Assembly: GCF_009741445.1 (NCBI RefSeq) | Contig: NZ_CP046507.1 | Coordinates: forward strand, 3,596,001 to 3,660,000 | From: Mycobacterium avium subsp. avium | GTDB lineage: Bacteria; Actinomycetota; Actinomycetes; Mycobacteriales; Mycobacteriaceae | Reading direction: 5' to 3' | DNA length: 64,000 bases | Shown here: positions 33,841 to 42,900 of the stretch, one piece after another | Position numbering within the stretch: position 1 is the first letter of the stretch | Layout of the letters: each line of letters starts with the position of its first letter | Notes under the pieces: model-generated | Told to the model about the DNA's origin: nothing | Database searches by the model: none | Seen by the model: the letters and a program-made list of their open reading frames with translations, nothing else | Position numbers and translations under genes: made by a program

Positions 33841-34650
33841 CTAACCGGCCGGGCCCAGTCGGTAGTCGCCGGTCCGCGGATCGTGATACCACCCGCTGGA
33901 GGCCTGGGTGCCGCCGTCGACGTGCAGCGTCTGCCCCGTCAGGTACCCCGACATGTCGGAAGCCAAAAAGACTGCGGCACTGGCGATTTCGTCGACATGA
34001 CCGGGACGGCCCAGCGGAACGATGTTCCCCATCGCGGTGGTGGCGGCCTCACCGCCCAGCTGTTGGAGCCCTTCGGTGAGCGTGATGTCGGGCGCGATCG
34101 CGTTGACCCGGATGCCGTGCGGCGCCAGTTCCAGCGCCGCGGTCTTGGTGTAGTTGATGACGCCGGCCTTGGCTGCCGCGTAGGCGGCATAGCCCGGTGC
34201 CGCGCGCACGCCTTCGATGGAGGTCAGCGAGATGATGCTGCCGCCGGCGCCCACCGACACCAGCTGCCGGGCGATCCGCTGGGTGCACAGCAGCACGTGC
34301 CGAAGATTGGCGCGGTAGAGCGCATCCCAGCCGTTCTCGCTGGTTTCCAGCAGCGGCGAGGAGAACACCCCGCCGGCATTGTTCACCAGGATGGTGGGCG
34401 TGCCCAGTTCGGTGATGGTGCGCTGCAGCGCGGTGTCGACCTGGCCGCTGTCCCGCACGTCGGTGACGATGCCCAGTCCTCCGATGGATTCGGCTGCCCG
34501 CGTGCAGGTTTGCGCGTCGCGCTCCCAGATCGCCACCCGCGCGCCGAATGCGGCCAGCCCGGCGGCGATGCCGCGGCCGATGCCCGCCCCCGCCCCGGTC
34601 ACCACCGCGACCCGGTCGGTGAGCAGGATGTCCGAGGGATCGATGGCCAT
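33841..34650 (-). CDS. Short-chain dehydrogenase/reductase
   Basis: A 269-aa SDR of the FabG type: TGAGAGIGRGIAAGL, VNNAGG, YAAAK, and the C-terminal YLTGQTLHVDGG. It is the last gene of a long minus-strand run, 6 bp after the CoA-transferase gene. It likely oxidises a 3-hydroxyacyl-CoA made by the run. It converges on the SDR at 32952. Confidence 0.9.
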   Translation of the reverse strand: MAIDPSDILLTDRVAVVTGAGAGIGRGIAAGLAAFGARVAIWERDAQTCTRAAESIGGLGIVTDVRDSGQVDTALQRTITELGTPTILVNNAGGVFSSPLLETSENGWDALYRANLRHVLLCTQRIARQLVSVGAGGSIISLTSIEGVRAAPGYAAYAAAKAGVINYTKTAALELAPHGIRVNAIAPDITLTEGLQQLGGEAATTAMGNIVPLGRPGHVDEIASAAVFLASDMSGYLTGQTLHVDGGTQASSGWYHDPRTGDYRLGPAG

Positions 34651-34656
34651 CGCCGG

Positions 34657-37104
34657 TCAGCCCGCCGGGTGCATGGCCGGCGCGCTGCCGATGACACCTT
34701 CGGCCCGCAGCGTCGCGATGTCCGCGTCGGACAAGCCCAGCCCGGACAGCAGTTCCTGGTTGTGCTGCCCGAGCAGCGGCGCGGGTGCGGTGTGGAACCG
34801 ATCGGGGCCGGCGGAGGATCTCATCGGCACGGTGCTGAGCCTAGCCGGGCCGTTGACCGGGTGGTCGACCTCTTCGAAAAAGCCCCGGAACGTCAGCTGT
34901 TCCAGCTCGGATTGCCGGTGGGGTTGCATGACCTTGGCCACCGGCACCCCGGCGTCCCAGAGGGTGGCGACGATGTCGTCGCGGCCGCGGCACTCGCACC
35001 ACGCCGCGAGCTGCTTGTCGATGAAATCCTGATGCGTGCGCCGGCCCGAAGCGGTCGACAGCTCGGGATCCATTGCCCACGAAGGGGATCCGAGCGCGCG
35101 GCACAATCGGTGCCACTGGTCGTCGGTGGCCACGGCGATGGCGACCCAGCTGTCGAGCCGGCCGAATTCGTCGACGTCGGCGCTGAGGTAGAGGTTCTGC
35201 GGGGCGGCGGTGGGCCCCCGGTTGCCGGCCCGCTCGAGCAGCGCGCCGTAGGCCGAGTACTCGATGACCTGCTCGGCGGCGATGCTCAGCGCGGCATCGA
35301 CCATCGCCGCCTCGACGAACACCCCCTCGCCGGTGCGGCGCCGGTGCTCGAGCGCCAGCAGTATCGCGTTGAGGGCGTGCACCCCCGCGCACGGGTCGCC
35401 GATCGAGTACGGGTCATAGGGGGTGCGATCCGGGTAGCCGGTGAGCCAACTCAAGCCGGACGCGGATTCGATGACGTAGGCGAATGCCGGGTTGTCCCGC
35501 CACGGCCCGGTGAGCCCGAAGCCGGGCATCCGCACCATGACCGCGTCGGCGCGAATCGATTGCACGGTGGCGAAATCCAGTCCGATCGCATCCAGCACCC
35601 GCGGGGTGAAGTTCTCCACGATCACGTCGCAGGTGGCGATGAGCCGCCGCAACACGTCCCGGCCGCGTGGGCTCTGCAGGTCCAGGGTCAGGCCCTTCTT
35701 GTTGGTGTTCAGGGCCTCGAAGATGGGGGACTTCTCCCACCACCGGTCCTCGCTGACGGGCACCCCGGCGATCAGCCGGGTGCCGTCGGGACGGCGGGTG
35801 GACTCGACGTGGATGACCTCGGCGCCGAGCATGGCCATAAAGTGGGTGCAGCAGGGGCCCGCCCAGAATGTGGTGAGGTCAAGCACCCGAAGTCCGTTGA
35901 ACGGCAACGCCGTTCGACCTCCGTCGGGTGCGGGCCGTGGCGTCAGTTCCGCGCCGCGGTAGCCCTCGGTGTGCTCACCGAGGCGCGGCGCAGGATGCGG
36001 CGCGCGTAGCTGCGCCGGGTGCATCCGGTAGGGGTGTGCCGGCTGCAGGAAGCCGTCGCGCGGATTGCGCACGAAGGACCCGCGCTCACGGAACTGATCG
36101 AACGACGTGACATTCGCCCCGTTGGCCACCGGGGCGTACGGGATGCGGAAGGCCGTTGCCAGTTCCCGGATCTCGTCGACGGGAGTGTGGGCCATCCAGG
36201 CGAAGATCTCGTCGGCGTAGATGTTGGCCAGCTCAGTGATCGACAGCGGCGAGTCCTCGTCGATCCACTCCGGGTGCCCCACCATGGCGCACAGGTCGAA
36301 CCACTGCTGGGCGGTGCCGCAGCCGACGTCCACCAGGCCGTCCTTGGCCTGCGCCACGCCCGGCACGGTCGGCCGCCGGGTGTCACGCCAGGGCCGGCCG
36401 AGCACCTCGAAGTAGGTGACCGGGTAGTAGGTGAGGCACAGGATCTGTGTCTCCAGCATGGACAGGTCCAGCAATTCTCCTGGGCCGCCGTGGATGTGGC
36501 GCCAGCGCGACGCCAGGGTGGCCGCGCTGGCATAGGCCCCGGCCAGATATTCGCCGACCTGACCGCCGACGAAGACGGGCGGGCGGTGCTGCTCGCCGCG
36601 CCCGAGGCCGATGATTCCTCCCGACCAGGCCTGCAGGGTGAACTCGGTGGCCGCCCGGTCCCGCCAAGGGCCTTCCAGCCCGAACGGGGTGATCGAGGTG
36701 ACGGTGAGATGGGGGTGGCGGGCGTGGATCGCCCGCGGCGTGAAGTCGTGGTGCTCGGCCACCGTGGACCCGCCCGACCAGACCACCGCGTCCGCCGCGG
36801 CCAGTAACCGCTGCACCAGCGCGGTGTCGTCCTCGTTGGCGGGGTCGGCGACGACGCTGTGTTTGGCGCCGGCCAGGAAGCTGAACAGGGCGCCGTCACC
36901 ACCGGCCGGGACGGGGGCACCGGAGGCCGACCAGGTACGCAGCGGATCGCCTTGCGGCGGTTCGACCTTGACCACGACGGCGCCGCCGTCGGCCAGGAGC
37001 TTGGTGCAGTAGGCTCCGGCGATGCCGGTGGACAGATCGATCACCGTATAGCCGGCCAGCGGGGGTTGCGTCACTGCTTCGTTCGCTTCGCCGGGGCGGG
37101 GCAT
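34657..37104 (-). CDS. Double-domain class III CoA-transferase (CaiB/BaiF)
   Basis: 815 aa with two CaiB-type domains in one chain (about residues 15-395 and 425-800). Each has the VIDLS/VLDLT-type start, a KVEP or HVES CoA loop and an LL/FVEA helix. The nucleophilic Asp expected in the M-x-D helix is present only in the second domain (EAAMVDAALS); the first reads DLSMLETQIL, with Glu. So the second domain is probably catalytic and the first structural or regulatory, as described for fused members such as DddD. It makes CoA thioesters of the pathway acid. ATG 37104; GTG 37074 is an alternative. Confidence 0.87.
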   Translation of the reverse strand: MPRPGEANEAVTQPPLAGYTVIDLSTGIAGAYCTKLLADGGAVVVKVEPPQGDPLRTWSASGAPVPAGGDGALFSFLAGAKHSVVADPANEDDTALVQRLLAAADAVVWSGGSTVAEHHDFTPRAIHARHPHLTVTSITPFGLEGPWRDRAATEFTLQAWSGGIIGLGRGEQHRPPVFVGGQVGEYLAGAYASAATLASRWRHIHGGPGELLDLSMLETQILCLTYYPVTYFEVLGRPWRDTRRPTVPGVAQAKDGLVDVGCGTAQQWFDLCAMVGHPEWIDEDSPLSITELANIYADEIFAWMAHTPVDEIRELATAFRIPYAPVANGANVTSFDQFRERGSFVRNPRDGFLQPAHPYRMHPAQLRAPHPAPRLGEHTEGYRGAELTPRPAPDGGRTALPFNGLRVLDLTTFWAGPCCTHFMAMLGAEVIHVESTRRPDGTRLIAGVPVSEDRWWEKSPIFEALNTNKKGLTLDLQSPRGRDVLRRLIATCDVIVENFTPRVLDAIGLDFATVQSIRADAVMVRMPGFGLTGPWRDNPAFAYVIESASGLSWLTGYPDRTPYDPYSIGDPCAGVHALNAILLALEHRRRTGEGVFVEAAMVDAALSIAAEQVIEYSAYGALLERAGNRGPTAAPQNLYLSADVDEFGRLDSWVAIAVATDDQWHRLCRALGSPSWAMDPELSTASGRRTHQDFIDKQLAAWCECRGRDDIVATLWDAGVPVAKVMQPHRQSELEQLTFRGFFEEVDHPVNGPARLSTVPMRSSAGPDRFHTAPAPLLGQHNQELLSGLGLSDADIATLRAEGVIGSAPAMHPAG

Positions 37105-37106
37105 GG

Positions 37107-38234
37107 TCAGGGCTGCCAGAACGGGCTCGCGGTGAGCACTTCGGGTCCGTCGGCGGTGATCAGGACCGCTTCCCGGCCGAACACCGCGCCGACTCCTTCC
37201 TCCCACACATATCCCGTCACGGCGAGCACCATCCCCGGCTCCAGCCGTTCGCCGGCGGCGGTCGCGGGCAGGTGCTGGGAGACCACCGGGGGGTCGAAAC
37301 CCATGCCCAGTCCGCGGGCCACCGGCATCGGCGGTGCCGGCTCTCCCGCGGCCCGGTAGGCCGTCATCAGCTCGTCCGCCCGCACGCCCGGATGGCAGGC
37401 CGCGATCAGCTTGTCCCACAAGGCGTCCCAGCGCCGGTGCAGGGCCTCGGCGCCGCTGGGGGCGTGCTTCTTGTCGGCCGGCCAGGTGCGTCCCACTTCC
37501 CCGACGTAGCCGCCGGCCAGCACGCCGGCGGAGAATGCCACCAGGTCGCCGTCCTGGATACGACCGTCCCCGTCGGCGCGCCGCCACGGATGGCTGCGCG
37601 AGGTCGCCCACGCCACATCCTGATTCGACGGGGTGCTCACCCCGCCCGCCGCAGAGGCCTCCAGCAGGACGCCGGCCAGCGCCTGCTCGCTGACCCCGGG
37701 GCGCAACTCCGAGACCGCGGCCGCCAGCGCCGACTCGGCGACCGCGATGGATTCCCGCAGCGCCACGATCTCCTCGGCGGTCTTGACGCGGCGGGCGGCC
37801 CGCATGGCCAGTTCTCCGTCGACCAGTTGCGCGTTGGGGAACACGGTGGGCAGCAGCTGCGCGAAAACCGGTGAGAGTGCGTCGGTTCCGACGCGCCGGG
37901 CGGTTTGGGTGCCGTCGATGCGGCGCAGCGCCGCCACGGTGTTGGCCGGGTTCCACGAGATGCCGTAGAGGTTTTCGTGCGGGATGTCCTCGGGCACGCC
38001 CTCGTCCCAGGTGCTGAGCAGGTGAACCGCGCCGGTCTCGCGCACCAGCACGCAGGTCGGGCCGAACGGCCGGGTGCCCGCGACCCACAGTTGCGGCGCC
38101 CCGGAGACGTAGCGAACGTTGGCCTGCCGACCGAGCACCAGCACGTCGAGGTCGTGGGCGGCCATCTGGTCCAGCGCCCGCCGGCGGCGCCCCGAGCGCA
38201 GCGTGCGCTCGTCGGGGCAGACTTCAACTGACAT
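37107..38234 (-). CDS. M24 (creatinase/aminopeptidase P-fold) protein with lost metal ligands
   Basis: A roughly 375-aa pita-bread-fold protein. Compared with the intact M24 gene just upstream (38224-39477), four of five metal ligands are replaced: the first Asp by Ser (VAFSAGV), the second by Glu (GEVGRTW), the His by Leu (RGLGMG) and the first Glu by Thr (LAVTGYVW). Only the last Glu is kept. It should not hydrolyse peptides and may bind a pathway compound or act as partner of the intact copy. The start is chosen as ATG 38234, overlapping the upstream gene by 11 bp. Confidence 0.82.
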   Translation of the reverse strand: MSVEVCPDERTLRSGRRRRALDQMAAHDLDVLVLGRQANVRYVSGAPQLWVAGTRPFGPTCVLVRETGAVHLLSTWDEGVPEDIPHENLYGISWNPANTVAALRRIDGTQTARRVGTDALSPVFAQLLPTVFPNAQLVDGELAMRAARRVKTAEEIVALRESIAVAESALAAAVSELRPGVSEQALAGVLLEASAAGGVSTPSNQDVAWATSRSHPWRRADGDGRIQDGDLVAFSAGVLAGGYVGEVGRTWPADKKHAPSGAEALHRRWDALWDKLIAACHPGVRADELMTAYRAAGEPAPPMPVARGLGMGFDPPVVSQHLPATAAGERLEPGMVLAVTGYVWEEGVGAVFGREAVLITADGPEVLTASPFWQP

Positions 38235-39477
38235 GACGGCCATACGGGTCATAGGGGTAGTCGGTCAAGCGGATCCAGCCCTCCTCGGTGATCACCAGAA
38301 CCTCTTCGCTGCGGTAGCCGCCGGTGCCGTCCTCCCACACCACCGGCTCCAGCACCAGCACCATCCCGGCTTGCAGGACGAAGTTCTCGTCGAACTCCTG
38401 GCCGAGATCGGTTCCGATCATGGGCATTTCGGCGGCGTTGACGCCGATGCCGTGGCCCAGGTAGAAGTGCGGCAGCCACGGCTTCGCACCGCCGTTGGCC
38501 CCGATCGCGGCCCGGCCCAGATCGGCCGCGGTGGCGCCGGCCTTGGCGACGTCCAGAACCGCGGTCATGATTTCGAACCACTTGTCGAACTGAGCCTGTT
38601 GGCGCGGCGACGGGTCCCGCCCGACGATCCAGGTGCGGCCGAAGTCCGAGCAGTAGCCCTGGTAGGTGATGCTGACGTCGGTCCACAGCACGTCGCCTTC
38701 GTCGAGCTCGCGCGCGGTGGACAGCAGCGGCAGCGCCAGGTCGCCGTGCGTGGTCCATACCCCCTCGGCCTTGCTCGGCGGCATCACCTGCCAGATCGGT
38801 TCCAGCATGCTGGCCGTGGCGCCCAGCTCGAAGGCGCGACGCAAAAAGCTTGCCGACAAGTCGATTTGGCGGATACCGGGGGCCAGCCGCTTCTGCACCT
38901 CGACCATCGCCTCGTCGGTGATCCGGATGGCGGTGCGGATGCACGACAACTCGTCCGGTGTCTTGACCGCCTTGGCGGCGCCGACGATGGCCGCCGCGTC
39001 GACGGGGGCGCCGCAGGGGAACAGCGTCGCGGCCGCGCGGGACATTGCGCCGGTGCATTCGTCGACCGCGATCACGGCGTTGGCCGGAATCAGGTCGGCG
39101 ACCGTGCGCGCGAAAGCCGCGACGCCTTCGTCGAATTCGAGATAGACCGGCCCGTGCAGATGGTCGGCGGGCAGGTCCGACTCGTGTGCGGCGCCCTCGC
39201 GGAACGGCAGGAACAGGTGCGGCCATTCGTCGTCGGCGAGCACCACGGCCACCGGCCGTTCGACATAGGACAGCCCGGCGTCGCCGAGTGGCCAACTGGC
39301 GCCGGTGGCATAGACGACGGCGTTGTTGCCGAGCAGGATCATCGCGTCGACGCCGCGCTCGGCCATCGCCGCCCGGAGCCGGGTTCCGGTGTCGCGGCGC
39401 AGCCGGGTCAAGTCCGGTGTCTCCGGAATCACGAGCCCTTCACCGGTTTTGGTGTCCAGATGCGCGAGTGTCGTCAC
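38224..39477 (-). CDS. M24-family metallohydrolase (Xaa-Pro peptidase-like)
   Basis: A 417-aa creatinase/aminopeptidase P-fold enzyme with all five metal ligands: Asp in WTDVSITY, Asp in CSDFGRTW, His in GHGIGVN, Glu in LVLEPVVW and Glu in SEEVLVI. In catabolic operons this fold also serves creatinase-like C-N or C-S cleavage (compare DddP, which cleaves DMSP), so peptide hydrolysis should not be assumed. GTG start overlapping the amidohydrolase stop. It is paired with a ligand-less paralogue downstream. Confidence 0.87.
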   Translation of the reverse strand: MTTLAHLDTKTGEGLVIPETPDLTRLRRDTGTRLRAAMAERGVDAMILLGNNAVVYATGASWPLGDAGLSYVERPVAVVLADDEWPHLFLPFREGAAHESDLPADHLHGPVYLEFDEGVAAFARTVADLIPANAVIAVDECTGAMSRAAATLFPCGAPVDAAAIVGAAKAVKTPDELSCIRTAIRITDEAMVEVQKRLAPGIRQIDLSASFLRRAFELGATASMLEPIWQVMPPSKAEGVWTTHGDLALPLLSTARELDEGDVLWTDVSITYQGYCSDFGRTWIVGRDPSPRQQAQFDKWFEIMTAVLDVAKAGATAADLGRAAIGANGGAKPWLPHFYLGHGIGVNAAEMPMIGTDLGQEFDENFVLQAGMVLVLEPVVWEDGTGGYRSEEVLVITEEGWIRLTDYPYDPYGRHVS

Positions 39478-40652
39478 TACAAACCCAGGAATTTCGTCAC
39501 ATTGCCGCTGACGATCTGCGCCGCGTTCGCCGGCCCGACGGCGTCGACGACGGCCTTCAGCGACTTCTCGGAATAGCCGTAGGTGCTCTCGTTGTGCGGG
39601 TAGTCGCTGGACCACATCACCTTGTCCACCCCGATCTGGTCGATCAGCCGCAGGCCGAGCGGGTCGACCATGAACGAGGCGCTCATGTGGGTGTCCCAGT
39701 AGTAGCGCACGTCGTGCTGCAGCGGCCGGTTGAACATGTGTTGGTAGGACGCGACCAGGTGCTCGGCATCCTGCAGCGCCCACGGCACCCAGGAGATGCC
39801 GCCCTCGAACCAGCCGATCCGCAGCCCGGGGTGATCGTCGAGGATGCCGCCGAAGATGTATTTGGAGAACGTCTCCCGGAATCCGTCGATGTTGATCATC
39901 ATCCCGACGACGACGCTGTTGAACTCGGTCGGGCTCTTCGGCGGCGTTTCCCCGATGTGGTGCGTGACGGGCAGGCCCGCGGCCTCGATCTCGTCCCAGA
40001 CCGGTCTCATGGCGGTGCTGGAGTAGTCGATCATGTTGCCGTCGTCGTCCTTGCCGGGATTGAGCGGCATCAGGAAAGTCTTGAGCCCCAATGCTTTCAG
40101 CTCGTCCAGGGTCTTTCTGGTGCCCTGCGGGTCCCACCAGTTGATCAGCCCGGCGCCGTAGAAGTGCCCGTTCGAGCGCTCCTGCAGCTCGGCGATGTAT
40201 TCGTTGTAGATGCGGAAGGCGAGCTCGCGAAGTGTCTTGTCGGGGTAGTGGAACAGCGCCAGCACCGCGTTGGGGAAGGCCAGTTCCTTTTCCACCCCGT
40301 CCTCGTGCAACTCCTGAATCCGCGCCTCGATGTTGGTGCTCGCCGCACCGGGGAGGTCGTCGTACTGCATCAGCACGGCGCTGAAGTCGCCGGGCAGGAA
40401 AGACTGTCCCTTGCGCCCGACCTGGTAGGCGCCGTCCTCGTACCAGATCCGCGGCGCCTTGTCCTTCAGGTCGTCCGGAAAGCGTTGGTAGAAGATGTCA
40501 TCGGCCAGCGAGATGTGGTTGTCCGCCGAGAAGACCACCGTGCCCTCCGGCAGGCCGACATCGCTGCCTACGGCGTGACCGCGCCGATTCTTGGGGGCGC
40601 CGTATCCTCCGGGCGGGTACAGGGAAACGGGGCTTGTTTGAGTCGTCATCAT
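39477..40652 (-). CDS. Amidohydrolase-2 family protein (intact active site)
   Basis: A 391-aa metal-dependent amidohydrolase. FSADNHIS is the N-terminal metal motif, PVTHHIGET holds the barrel His and WSSDYPHNEST the conserved Asp. It starts MMTTQTSPVSLYPPGGYG, an extra N-terminal segment of about 35 residues before the barrel; ATG 40649 is an alternative start. It lies 34 bp downstream of the P450 gene in the same run and overlaps the M24 gene by 1 bp. Confidence 0.88.
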   Translation of the reverse strand: MMTTQTSPVSLYPPGGYGAPKNRRGHAVGSDVGLPEGTVVFSADNHISLADDIFYQRFPDDLKDKAPRIWYEDGAYQVGRKGQSFLPGDFSAVLMQYDDLPGAASTNIEARIQELHEDGVEKELAFPNAVLALFHYPDKTLRELAFRIYNEYIAELQERSNGHFYGAGLINWWDPQGTRKTLDELKALGLKTFLMPLNPGKDDDGNMIDYSSTAMRPVWDEIEAAGLPVTHHIGETPPKSPTEFNSVVVGMMINIDGFRETFSKYIFGGILDDHPGLRIGWFEGGISWVPWALQDAEHLVASYQHMFNRPLQHDVRYYWDTHMSASFMVDPLGLRLIDQIGVDKVMWSSDYPHNESTYGYSEKSLKAVVDAVGPANAAQIVSGNVTKFLGL

Positions 40653-40686
40653 TGACCCTCCATTCGGATCCGCAATCTTTCGTGGG

Positions 40687-41931
40687 CTACCAGGTCACCG
40701 GGAGTTCGTAGACGCCGTAGGCGAGGCGGTCGTCCTTGAACGGGACCTCCTCGATCGGAATCGCAAGTTGCAGTGTGGGAATGCGGCGTACCAGGGTGTG
40801 GAACACGATCTGCAGCTCGGCGCGCGCCAGCTGCTGGCCCACGCATTGATGGCGGCCGTAGCCGAATGCGACGTTGCGGTCGGCGCCGGAGCGATGCAGG
40901 TAGAGCCGGTCGGGTTCGGGGAAGACGCGCGCATCCCAGTTCGCCGGGGCCAGGTCGATGATGATCCCCTCACCGGCCCGGATGGTCTCCCCGGCGATGT
41001 GGATGTCTTCGAGCGCGACGCGGCGCTGGCCGTTCTGAATGATGCTGAGGTAGCGCAGCAATTCCTCGACTGCGCTGGCGATCACCTTGGGGTCTTCGGC
41101 GTCCCGGATGACGGCCAGCTGGTCGGGGTTTTCCAGCAGGGCGAGCACGCCGAGACCGATCATGTTCGAGGTGGTTTCGTGCCCGGCGATCAGCAGGCCG
41201 GTGCCCAGCTGCGCGGCCTCCTTCACGCTGAGCTCCCCGGCCTTGACCCGCTCGGCCAGATCGGACACCGCGTCCTCGGCGGGGTTCTCCATCTTGGCCT
41301 CGACCAGTTGGGCGAGGTATTTGTTCAGGCTCATCGCGCCTTTGACGGTGTCCTCACCGGTGGCGTAGCGCGCGAGGCCGACGTTGGCGTGGTGCTGGAA
41401 CATGTCGGCGTCCTCGTACGGGACCCCGAGCAGCTGGCTGATCACCAGCGAGGGCACCGGCAGGGCCAGCGCGCTGACGATGTCGGCGGGTTTCGGTCCG
41501 GCCAGTATCGCGTCGATGTGCTCGTCGGTGATCTGCTGGATGGTCGGGCGTAAACCCTCAACACGCTTGAACGTGAAGGGTTTTGACAGCATGCGCCGGA
41601 ACCGGGTGTGTTCTTCGCCGTCGGCGGTGAAGACCGACCGCGGACGCTTGTGCACCGTGGACAGCATGCCCGCGTTCCAGTGCGGGAAGCCGGGCAGCCG
41701 GTCGTCGACGCTGACCCGCGAGTCCGAAAACAGTTCGCGCACTTGCTCATAGCCTGTGATGAGCCACGGTGTGCTGCCGTCCCAGATCCGCACCCGCGAC
41801 AACGGCTTGTCGTGGGCCAGCGCCATGACGTCCGGTGGCGGCGCGAACGGGCAGCCGGCCTGCCGCGGCATCGGGTAGTCCGGAATGTCGGCGGTCTGCT
41901 CGGTCGCGGTGCTCGTCAGGGTGTCTGACAT
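40687..41931 (-). CDS. Cytochrome P450
   Basis: A 414-aa P450 of the actinobacterial soluble class. The I-helix is IAGHETT, ExxR is EELLRY, and the haem loop FGYGRHQCVG gives Cys363. The opening PMPRQAGCPFAPPPDV is typical of CYP105-like proteins. ATG start. The ferredoxin gene lies 22 bp upstream in the same run, which is headed by a TetR gene. The product is probably handed to the amidohydrolase and M24 enzymes. Subfamily and substrate are unknown. Confidence 0.93.
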   Translation of the reverse strand: MSDTLTSTATEQTADIPDYPMPRQAGCPFAPPPDVMALAHDKPLSRVRIWDGSTPWLITGYEQVRELFSDSRVSVDDRLPGFPHWNAGMLSTVHKRPRSVFTADGEEHTRFRRMLSKPFTFKRVEGLRPTIQQITDEHIDAILAGPKPADIVSALALPVPSLVISQLLGVPYEDADMFQHHANVGLARYATGEDTVKGAMSLNKYLAQLVEAKMENPAEDAVSDLAERVKAGELSVKEAAQLGTGLLIAGHETTSNMIGLGVLALLENPDQLAVIRDAEDPKVIASAVEELLRYLSIIQNGQRRVALEDIHIAGETIRAGEGIIIDLAPANWDARVFPEPDRLYLHRSGADRNVAFGYGRHQCVGQQLARAELQIVFHTLVRRIPTLQLAIPIEEVPFKDDRLAYGVYELPVTW

Positions 41932-41953
41932 GGTGTTGTTCCTCGCCGTGTCG

Positions 41954-42148
41954 TCATTCTTCAACGCGGATGGCCAGGGCGGGGCAAGCCGCCGCCGCGC
42001 GCCGCGCGCCTTGCGCCTGCTCGGCCGTGGGATGGGGGTTGAGCAGGACGACGACGCCGTCGTCGTCGCGCTGGTCGAACACCTCGGGGGCATTCATCAC
42101 GCAGTTCCCCGACGATGCGCAAAGGTCTTGGTCGACGGTCACTTTCAT
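41954..42148 (-). CDS. P450 ferredoxin, CxxXxxC type (Ser at variable position)
   Basis: A 64-aa ferredoxin: C10-ASS-GN-C16 and C55-P. Ser13 is at the variable cluster position. It lies directly upstream of the P450 and downstream of the TetR gene (12 bp), so all three are probably one operon. It should carry a [3Fe-4S]-type cluster. Confidence 0.91.
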   Translation of the reverse strand: MKVTVDQDLCASSGNCVMNAPEVFDQRDDDGVVVLLNPHPTAEQAQGARRAAAACPALAIRVEE

Positions 42149-42160
42149 CTGCCCAGTCCT

Positions 42161-42838
42161 TCACTCGTACGGCGTCACGGGCGCCAGCCACAGGCCCACG
42201 ATCGCGTCGATGAGGCCGGATGCCGCGGCCCGCCAGGAACGGTGGGAGGTCGACGTGCCCGCGGCGAGCGCACGTTCACGGTCGGCGCAGGTGTGCATCA
42301 ACAGGTTTCGAGCCATGATGTTGCGTTCGAAGTGCACTTCGGCCGGCAGGTCGGGCAGGCAGCGGTTGATGCCCTCGACGACCTGCACCAGCGACGGCGA
42401 GCTGAGCGCGCCCTTGACGATGATGTTGTAGTAGGCGGGATCGGTCATCGCCTGCGCCGCGAACCGCGCATACCAGGTCGGATTTCCCAGCTCCTCGAGG
42501 TGGTCGGTGAGGGGGCGCACCAAACAGGCCACCCAGCTGCGCAATTCGGCGTCCCGGCCGCCCCCGGCGCCGGACTCCAGCAGCTCGGCGACCATCTGCT
42601 CGCGCAGCTGCTCGACGGGCCCGCGGTGCTTGTGCTCGATGGCGCGCACCAAATCGGCCTTGGTGCCGAAGTGGTAACCGACCGCGGCGTTGTTGCCCTG
42701 TCCGGCGGCCTCGCTGACCTGTCGATTGGAGACGGCGAACATGCCGTGCTCGGCATAGAGCCGCTCGGCGGCCACCAGGATCGCCTCCTGGGTGGAGCTG
42801 GCCCGCTCGGTGCGCACGGGCCGTCCGATGGTGGTCAT
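42161..42838 (-). CDS. TetR-family transcriptional regulator
   Basis: A 225-aa regulator. The DNA-binding part is STQEAILVAAERLYAEHG then FAVSNRQVSEAAGQGNNAAVGYHFGTKADLV, followed by a large helical ligand domain. ATG 42838. The palindrome at 42864-42887 lies 26 bp before its start, and a second copy precedes the SDR at 42901-43707, so it very likely represses itself, the ferredoxin-P450-amidohydrolase run below it and the SDR. Confidence 0.9.
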   Translation of the reverse strand: MTTIGRPVRTERASSTQEAILVAAERLYAEHGMFAVSNRQVSEAAGQGNNAAVGYHFGTKADLVRAIEHKHRGPVEQLREQMVAELLESGAGGGRDAELRSWVACLVRPLTDHLEELGNPTWYARFAAQAMTDPAYYNIIVKGALSSPSLVQVVEGINRCLPDLPAEVHFERNIMARNLLMHTCADRERALAAGTSTSHRSWRAAASGLIDAIVGLWLAPVTPYE

Positions 42839-42863
42839 TGCGCCAGTCAACCGCGCCCGCGCC

Positions 42864-42887
42864 TTTAAGTCAAGCGATTGATTTAAA
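42864..42887. promoter_or_regulatory. Palindromic TetR operator, copy 1
   Basis: TTTAAGTCAAGC-GATTGATTTAAA: 10 of 12 positions are symmetric. It lies between the TetR start and the SDR stop and shares TTAAGTCAAGC and TGATTTAA with copy 2 at 43735-43756. Confidence 0.75.
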
Positions 42888-42900
42888 ATTTCGGCGGGTG

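Noticed and set aside
37107..38234. Degenerate M24 gene as a pseudogene
   Set aside because: The frame is intact and full length, overlaps its neighbour normally and keeps the fold segments. Loss is limited to metal ligands.
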